Positions 31,987 through 36,151 of a stretch of 36,151 nt of DNA are shown in pieces; position 1 is the first letter of the stretch; every line of letters begins with the position of its first letter. The stretch is from Pseudonocardia sp. (GTDB lineage Bacteria; Actinomycetota; Actinomycetes; Mycobacteriales; Pseudonocardiaceae). Location of the stretch: NCBI GenBank assembly GCA_029266775.1, contig JAQSWF010000017.1:1-36151 (forward strand). Direction: 5' to 3'. Position numbers and translations under genes: made by a program. The notes beneath the pieces were generated by a model, which did not search any database, was not told where the DNA came from, and saw only the letters and a list, made by a program, of their open reading frames with translations.

Positions 31987-34064
31987 GGCTGCTCGACGCG
32001 CTGTTCGCCCCCCGGCGGATCGCGCTCGTCGGCGCCAGCGACCGGAACGGCACCGTCGGCGCCCTACTGGCCCGCAACCTCGCCGACTACCCGGGCGAGC
32101 TGGTCGCGGTGCGGGCCGGGGAGTCCCTGCGCAATGTGCCCGGGCCGGTCGACCTGGCCGTGGTCGCGGTGCCGGCGCGCGCCGTGCCTGAGGTCGCCGC
32201 CGACGCGGCGGCCGCCGGGGTCGCGGCGATGGTGGTGCTGTCCGGCGGGTTCGCCGAGACCGGGCCGGAGGGTGCGGCGCTGCAGGCTGAGCTTCTTCGC
32301 GCGGCCCGCCGCGGTCCGGTGCGCGTCGTCGGCCCCAACTGCTTCGGGTTGCAGAACTGCGACCTGCCGCTCAACGCCTCGATCGCCGCCGGCCTGCCCA
32401 GCGGTGGGGGAGGGATCTCGTTCGTCAGCCAGTCCGGCGCCTACGGGATGGCGATCTACGACCTGGCGAACGACGACCGGGCCCGCTTCGCGAAGGTCTG
32501 CGCCTCGGGGAACACCGCGGACGTCACCCCCGCCGAGCTGCTCGCCGCGCTCGTCGACGACCCGGCGTCGCGGACGCTGTGCTTCCTGCTCGAGTCGGTG
32601 CGGGACGGGCGAGCCTTCGTCGAGCACGCCCGTCGAGCGACGCCGCACAAGCCGGTGATCGTGGCCAAGACCGGGCGATCCGCCGCCGGTGCACGCGCCG
32701 CGGCGTCGCACACGGCGGCGCTGGCGACGTCCGAGGCGCTGTGGCGGGGAGCGTTCCGGCAGGCAGGGATCGTCGAGGTGCGCTCGGGTCAGGAGCTGCT
32801 CGACGCGGCGCGGGCATTGGACGGGCAGCCGCTCGTCGCCGGCGACCGGGTCGGGATCGTCACGAACTCCGGCGGTACGGGCGTCGAGCTGGCCGACCTG
32901 CTCGCCGACGACGGCCTCACCGTGCCCGCGCTGTCCCCGGCGCTGCAGGAGCGGATCCGGCAGAGGCTCCCGGCCTACGCCAGCTCGGCGAATCCCGTCG
33001 ACATGACGCCGGTGTGGTCGCGTTTCGGCGAGCTGTATCCGGCGCTGGTGGACGTCCTCGCGCGCTCCGGCGAGGTCGACGCCGTCGTGCCCGTGCTCGT
33101 CCAGCGCGCGGCGATGGACGAGGCCGCCCGCACGGGCCTGCGCGACGTCGTGTGGGCGCTGCGGGCCGACGCGGTCCCTGTGCCGGTGTACGTCTGCTGG
33201 GTGGCGCCGCGCCGGGCCCGCCCGCTCGCCGACCTGCTCGCCGAGGCCAGGCTGCCGGTGTTCGACGGGCCGTCCCGCGTGGCGCGGGCGGTGGGCCTCG
33301 CTCGGCGCTACGCCGTGGCGCGGCAGCGGGTGTGCCCGCCCGCGCCCGGGCCCGTCCGGCGCACCGGTCCGGTGCCCGCTGTCGGTGATCCGGTCGGCGT
33401 CGCCGCACTGCTGGCGGAGTTCGGGGTGGCGACCGCCCCGGCCGCCCTGTGCCGCACCGCGGATGCCGCCGCCGCGGCTGCGCACCGCTTCCCGGCAGTT
33501 GTCAAGATCGCCTCAGCGGAGCACCGTACCGAGCGGGACGGCGTGCGGCTGGGGCTCGCGGACGCCGCGGCTGTCCACGGGGCCGCCGCCGAGCTGCTCG
33601 GCACTGCCGACGCGGTGCTGGTGCAGCCCCAGCTGGAGGGAACCGAGGTGGCCGTCGGCGGGTTCCGCGACCCGTCGTTCGGGCCGATGGTGATGGTCGG
33701 GCTGGGCGGCGTCTGGGTCGAGGCGCTCGCCGACGTCGCGTTCGCACTCGCCCCCCTGTCCTGCGACGAGGCCGGCGACCTGCTGCGCACGCTGCGCGGA
33801 CACCGGGTGCTCGCCGGCAGCCGCGCCCGTCCGCCGGTCGACCGCACCGCGCTGGCCCGGATCGTCGTCGCCGTCGGAGACCTGCTCGCGGCGCAGCCGG
33901 AGGTCGCGGGGCTGGACCTCAACCCCGTGCTCGCGACGGTCGACGGGGCTGTGGCCGTGGATTGGAAGATCCAATTGGGCGAGCCAGGGCATGGCTTGCC
34001 GGGACGAGGATCGGACGACCTCTCGTCCGCGGCGCACGACGATTCCGCCGCCGGTTCGCCGTAG
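31983..34064 (+). CDS. Acyl-CoA synthetase, ADP-forming type (fused alpha-beta)
   Basis: 693 residues from GTG 31983. Order of domains: CoA-binding Rossmann domain (about 8-110, IALVGASDRNGTVGALLARN), a succinyl-CoA-ligase-like part with the phosphohistidine candidate His243 in AASHTAALATSEALWRG, VGIVTNSGGTGVELADLLA, and a C-terminal ATP-grasp domain (about 470-680, FPAVVKIASAEHRTERDGVR, VLVQPQLEGTEVAVGGF, GLDLNPVLAT). It resembles ADP-forming acetyl-CoA synthetase. The first domain is a little shorter than usual. The last 30 residues are low complexity. A thioether carboxylate of CoM would be a logical substrate, but this is inferred from neighbours. Confidence 0.9.
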   Translation: MRLLDALFAPRRIALVGASDRNGTVGALLARNLADYPGELVAVRAGESLRNVPGPVDLAVVAVPARAVPEVAADAAAAGVAAMVVLSGGFAETGPEGAALQAELLRAARRGPVRVVGPNCFGLQNCDLPLNASIAAGLPSGGGGISFVSQSGAYGMAIYDLANDDRARFAKVCASGNTADVTPAELLAALVDDPASRTLCFLLESVRDGRAFVEHARRATPHKPVIVAKTGRSAAGARAAASHTAALATSEALWRGAFRQAGIVEVRSGQELLDAARALDGQPLVAGDRVGIVTNSGGTGVELADLLADDGLTVPALSPALQERIRQRLPAYASSANPVDMTPVWSRFGELYPALVDVLARSGEVDAVVPVLVQRAAMDEAARTGLRDVVWALRADAVPVPVYVCWVAPRRARPLADLLAEARLPVFDGPSRVARAVGLARRYAVARQRVCPPAPGPVRRTGPVPAVGDPVGVAALLAEFGVATAPAALCRTADAAAAAAHRFPAVVKIASAEHRTERDGVRLGLADAAAVHGAAAELLGTADAVLVQPQLEGTEVAVGGFRDPSFGPMVMVGLGGVWVEALADVAFALAPLSCDEAGDLLRTLRGHRVLAGSRARPPVDRTALARIVVAVGDLLAAQPEVAGLDLNPVLATVDGAVAVDWKIQLGEPGHGLPGRGSDDLSSAAHDDSAAGSP

Positions 34065-34117
34065 CGTGCACGTCGCCCGCACCGGCCGTGCGGCGGAAAC
34101 CTCACAGAGGAGGCGCC

Positions 34118-35500
34118 GTGGACGTTGCCGATGTGATCGCCCGGGCCCGCGTGGCGCAGGCCGCGATCGACCGCTGGACGGCCGAGCAGGTCGAGGACCT
34201 GACGACGGCGGTGGCCTACGCCGTCGCCCGCAAGGACCGGGCCGAGGAGCTGGCCCGGATGGCCGTGGACGAGGCCGGCTTCGGCAACTACGCGGACAAG
34301 GTCACGAAGATCCAGCGTCGTGTCCTGGGCGTGTTGAGCGACCTGCGCGCGACGCCAACCGTCGGGGTGGTCGACACCGACCCCGAGCGCGGTACCGTGA
34401 CGATTGCCAAGCCGGTGGGCGTCGTCGCCGGCCTGATCCCCACCACGGGCCCCGATGCGACCCCGCCGACGAAGGCCCTGTGCGCCCTGGCCGGGCGCAA
34501 CGCCGTGGTGTTCGCCGCACACCCGCGCAGCAAGCACACGACCGACACCGTCGTCGCGTACATGCGCGAGGCGTGCGAGCAGGTCGGGGCGCCCGCCGAT
34601 CTCGTGCAGTCGCTGCCCGAGGCGAAGATCGCACATACGCAGGAGCTGATGCGCCAGGCCGACCTCATCGTCGCGACCGGCGGTGCCGGCATGGTCAAGG
34701 CGGCGTACAGCTCCGGCACGCCGGCGTTCGGCGTCGGCGTCGGCAACTGCGTGCACGTCGTCGACGAGACGGCCGACCTCACCGACGCGGCGGATGCCAT
34801 CGCCATCGCCAAGACGTTCGATCATGCCACCAGCTGCCTGGCGGACAACGCCGTCGTCGCCCACGCGGACGTCTACGACGAGCTGCTCGGCCTGCTCAGG
34901 GATCGCGGCGGGCACCTGTGCAGCGCAGCGGAGAAGGAGCAGCTCCGCGCCGCCATGTGGCCCGACGGCGGCCACATCCCGAGCATCGAGGTGATCGCCA
35001 AGCCGGCGACGCGGATCGCCGAGCTGGCCGGCTTCGGCGTGCCCGACGGCACCACGTTCCTGGTGGTCGCCGAGGACGGCGTCGGCCCCGACCACCCCTT
35101 CAGCGGAGAGAAGCTGTCGGTGGTGCTCGCGCTGTACCGCTACGAGGGAGGGATCGAGGCTGCGGTCGAGCAGGTCAACGCGATCACCGGGTACCAGGGC
35201 CTCGGCCACACCTGCGGCATCCACACGCGCTCCGACGAGCATGTCGACGCGCTGGCGGACGGCACCCGCACCGCCCGCGTGCTGGTGAACCTCAACCTCA
35301 ACGAGGGCGCCGGAAGCCCGCGCTGCGGCCTGCCGTTCACGCTCTCGCTCGGCTGCGGCACCTGGGGAGGCACGATCACCACCGAGAACATCGACGCCCG
35401 GCACTTCGTCAACCTGACGCGGGTGGCCCGGCCGATCCCGCCGCGCACCATGGACGCGGAGACGCTCTTCGCGCGACACTTCGCACGCTATGGCCGCTGA
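34118..35500 (+). CDS. CoA-acylating aldehyde dehydrogenase, similar to sulfoacetaldehyde dehydrogenase
   Basis: 460 residues from GTG 34118 with AGAGGAGG upstream. It belongs to the short acylating ALDH group (EutE/SauS-like): PVGVVAGLIPTTGPDATPPT, KALCALAGRNAVVFAAHPRS, VGVGNCVHVVDETADL, catalytic Cys240 in FDHATSCLADNAVV, and GLGHTCGIHTRSDEHVDALA. Such enzymes turn an aldehyde plus CoA and NAD(P) into an acyl-CoA. SauS acts on sulfoacetaldehyde; a CoM-bound aldehyde also bears a terminal sulfonate, so specificity may be shared. It stands 53 bp after the synthetase and overlaps the MEDS gene by 11 bp. Confidence 0.9.
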   Translation: MDVADVIARARVAQAAIDRWTAEQVEDLTTAVAYAVARKDRAEELARMAVDEAGFGNYADKVTKIQRRVLGVLSDLRATPTVGVVDTDPERGTVTIAKPVGVVAGLIPTTGPDATPPTKALCALAGRNAVVFAAHPRSKHTTDTVVAYMREACEQVGAPADLVQSLPEAKIAHTQELMRQADLIVATGGAGMVKAAYSSGTPAFGVGVGNCVHVVDETADLTDAADAIAIAKTFDHATSCLADNAVVAHADVYDELLGLLRDRGGHLCSAAEKEQLRAAMWPDGGHIPSIEVIAKPATRIAELAGFGVPDGTTFLVVAEDGVGPDHPFSGEKLSVVLALYRYEGGIEAAVEQVNAITGYQGLGHTCGIHTRSDEHVDALADGTRTARVLVNLNLNEGAGSPRCGLPFTLSLGCGTWGGTITTENIDARHFVNLTRVARPIPPRTMDAETLFARHFARYGR

Positions 35501-36116
35501 CCCGGTCTCGATGGGGATGCCGGGCGTGAACCTCACGCCGGGTGATCACACCTGCGCGTTCTACCGCGGGAGCCGGCAGCGGGACGACGTCCTGGTGCCG
35601 TTCCTCCGCGAGGGGATCCTCTCCGGCGACAAGTGCATCTGCGTGATGGACGATCCGAACACCGAACCGCTGGTGGGCCCGCTGTCGGTGGAGCTGGACA
35701 TCGAGAGCTGCTTGCGCACCGGACAGCTCGAGCTGCTGGACACCGACCACGCCTACCTTCCCGGCGGGTGCTTCGAGGTCGAGCGGATGATCGAGTTCTG
35801 GGAGCAGGGCTTCCACGCGGCGCCGGACGAGGAGGAGTACCCCTACATCCGGGCGTCGGGCGAGATGACGTGGGCGCTGCGCGACGTGCCCGGCGTCGAG
35901 CTGTTGGTCGGCTACGAGGCCCAGCTCAACCGCTTCCTCCCCAAGCACCCCCAGGCCGTCCTCCTGTGCCTGTACGACCTGGAGCGCTTCACCGACGCCC
36001 AGCTGCTGATGGGGCTCCTGCGGACGCACCCGAAGGTGTTGCTGTCGGGCCAGGTCCTGGACAACCCCTGGTACGTCGATCCCACGCCGCGCGCGACGAG
36101 ACCGCCGGCACGCTGA
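35490..36116 (+). CDS. MEDS-domain (DcmR-like sensory) protein
   Basis: 208 residues; ATG 35490 overlaps the ALDH stop, while ATG 35511 and 35517 are possible later starts. The domain begins LTPGDHTCAFYRGSRQRDDV, the D-H-x-C opening typical of MEDS, then VPFLREGILSGDKCICVMDD, ERMIEFWEQGFHAAPDEE, IRASGEMTWALRDVPGVELL and a C-terminus LLCLYDLERFTDAQLLMGLL. MEDS is known from DcmR, the dichloromethane regulator of methylotrophs, and from archaeal sensors. No DNA-binding part is attached, so it may work through a partner encoded after the right edge. It is the last complete gene of the etnE chain. Confidence 0.85.
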   Translation: MAADPVSMGMPGVNLTPGDHTCAFYRGSRQRDDVLVPFLREGILSGDKCICVMDDPNTEPLVGPLSVELDIESCLRTGQLELLDTDHAYLPGGCFEVERMIEFWEQGFHAAPDEEEYPYIRASGEMTWALRDVPGVELLVGYEAQLNRFLPKHPQAVLLCLYDLERFTDAQLLMGLLRTHPKVLLSGQVLDNPWYVDPTPRATRPPAR

Positions 36117-36151
36117 TGATGGCGCGCGGCAGCCAGGTGGTGCTGCTGGCG
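36116..36151 (+). CDS. Possible start of a further gene (cut by window edge)
   Basis: ATG 36116 overlaps the MEDS stop (TGATG), and twelve codons are open to the edge (MMARGSQVVLLA). The overlap style matches the rest of the chain, but there is too little sequence to classify it. Confidence 0.3.
   Translation, partial: MMARGSQVVLLA

Overview
The window is high-GC DNA with tightly packed, overlapping genes, GTG starts, F420-type and DUF3040-type proteins and actinomycete-style sensor kinases. This points to an actinobacterium, most likely of the Pseudonocardiales; the genus is an inference. I see no rRNA, tRNA, CRISPR array, insertion sequence or integrase.

Left part (1-13.5 kb). A partial pirin gene is followed by small genes on the minus strand: one unknown gene with a single-base frameshift, a coiled-coil-like protein, a DUF3040 membrane protein and a small winged-helix-like protein. 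Next comes an unusual signalling block. An 828-residue protein joins an Hsp70-type ATPase, one membrane helix and a seven-bladed YVTN propeller. It is transcribed away from an overlapping chain of a histidine-kinase-like protein, a NarL-type response regulator, a second degenerate membrane kinase, and a 1152-residue membrane histidine kinase whose C-terminus is a degenerate dynamin-like GTPase. A Rieske lipoprotein and a four-helix membrane protein follow.

Right part (13.6-36.15 kb). This reads as a coenzyme M (CoM)-dependent epoxide/alkene catabolic island. At its centre is an EtnE-like epoxyalkane:CoM transferase (26866-27975), a MetE-fold zinc enzyme. It lies opposite an operon for phosphosulfolactate synthase (ComA/XcbB type) and a second MetE-fold protein. 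Two aspartase/fumarase-superfamily lyases lie to the left and are candidates for later steps of bacterial CoM synthesis. A persulfide dioxygenase-rhodanese could supply the sulfite that the synthase uses. Downstream of etnE, in one nine-gene chain, are a zinc ribbon protein, a CoA-disulfide-reductase-family flavoprotein, a short-chain dehydrogenase (SDR), both subunits of a CoA transferase, an acyl-CoA synthetase (ADP-forming type), a CoA-acylating aldehyde dehydrogenase and a MEDS-domain protein.

A plausible route is: epoxide + CoM to hydroxyalkyl-CoM (EtnE); to a ketone or aldehyde (SDRs); to an acyl-CoA thioether (aldehyde dehydrogenase, CoA transferase or synthetase); then reductive release of CoM (flavoprotein). 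An orphan ThDP E1 alpha/beta pair, an LLM flavin oxidoreductase and a cysteine-containing 289-residue protein of unknown function are embedded in the island and have no assigned step. No alkene monooxygenase is in the window; it may lie beyond the right edge. The 227-bp region between comA and etnE carries three inverted repeats, the best candidates for operator sites.
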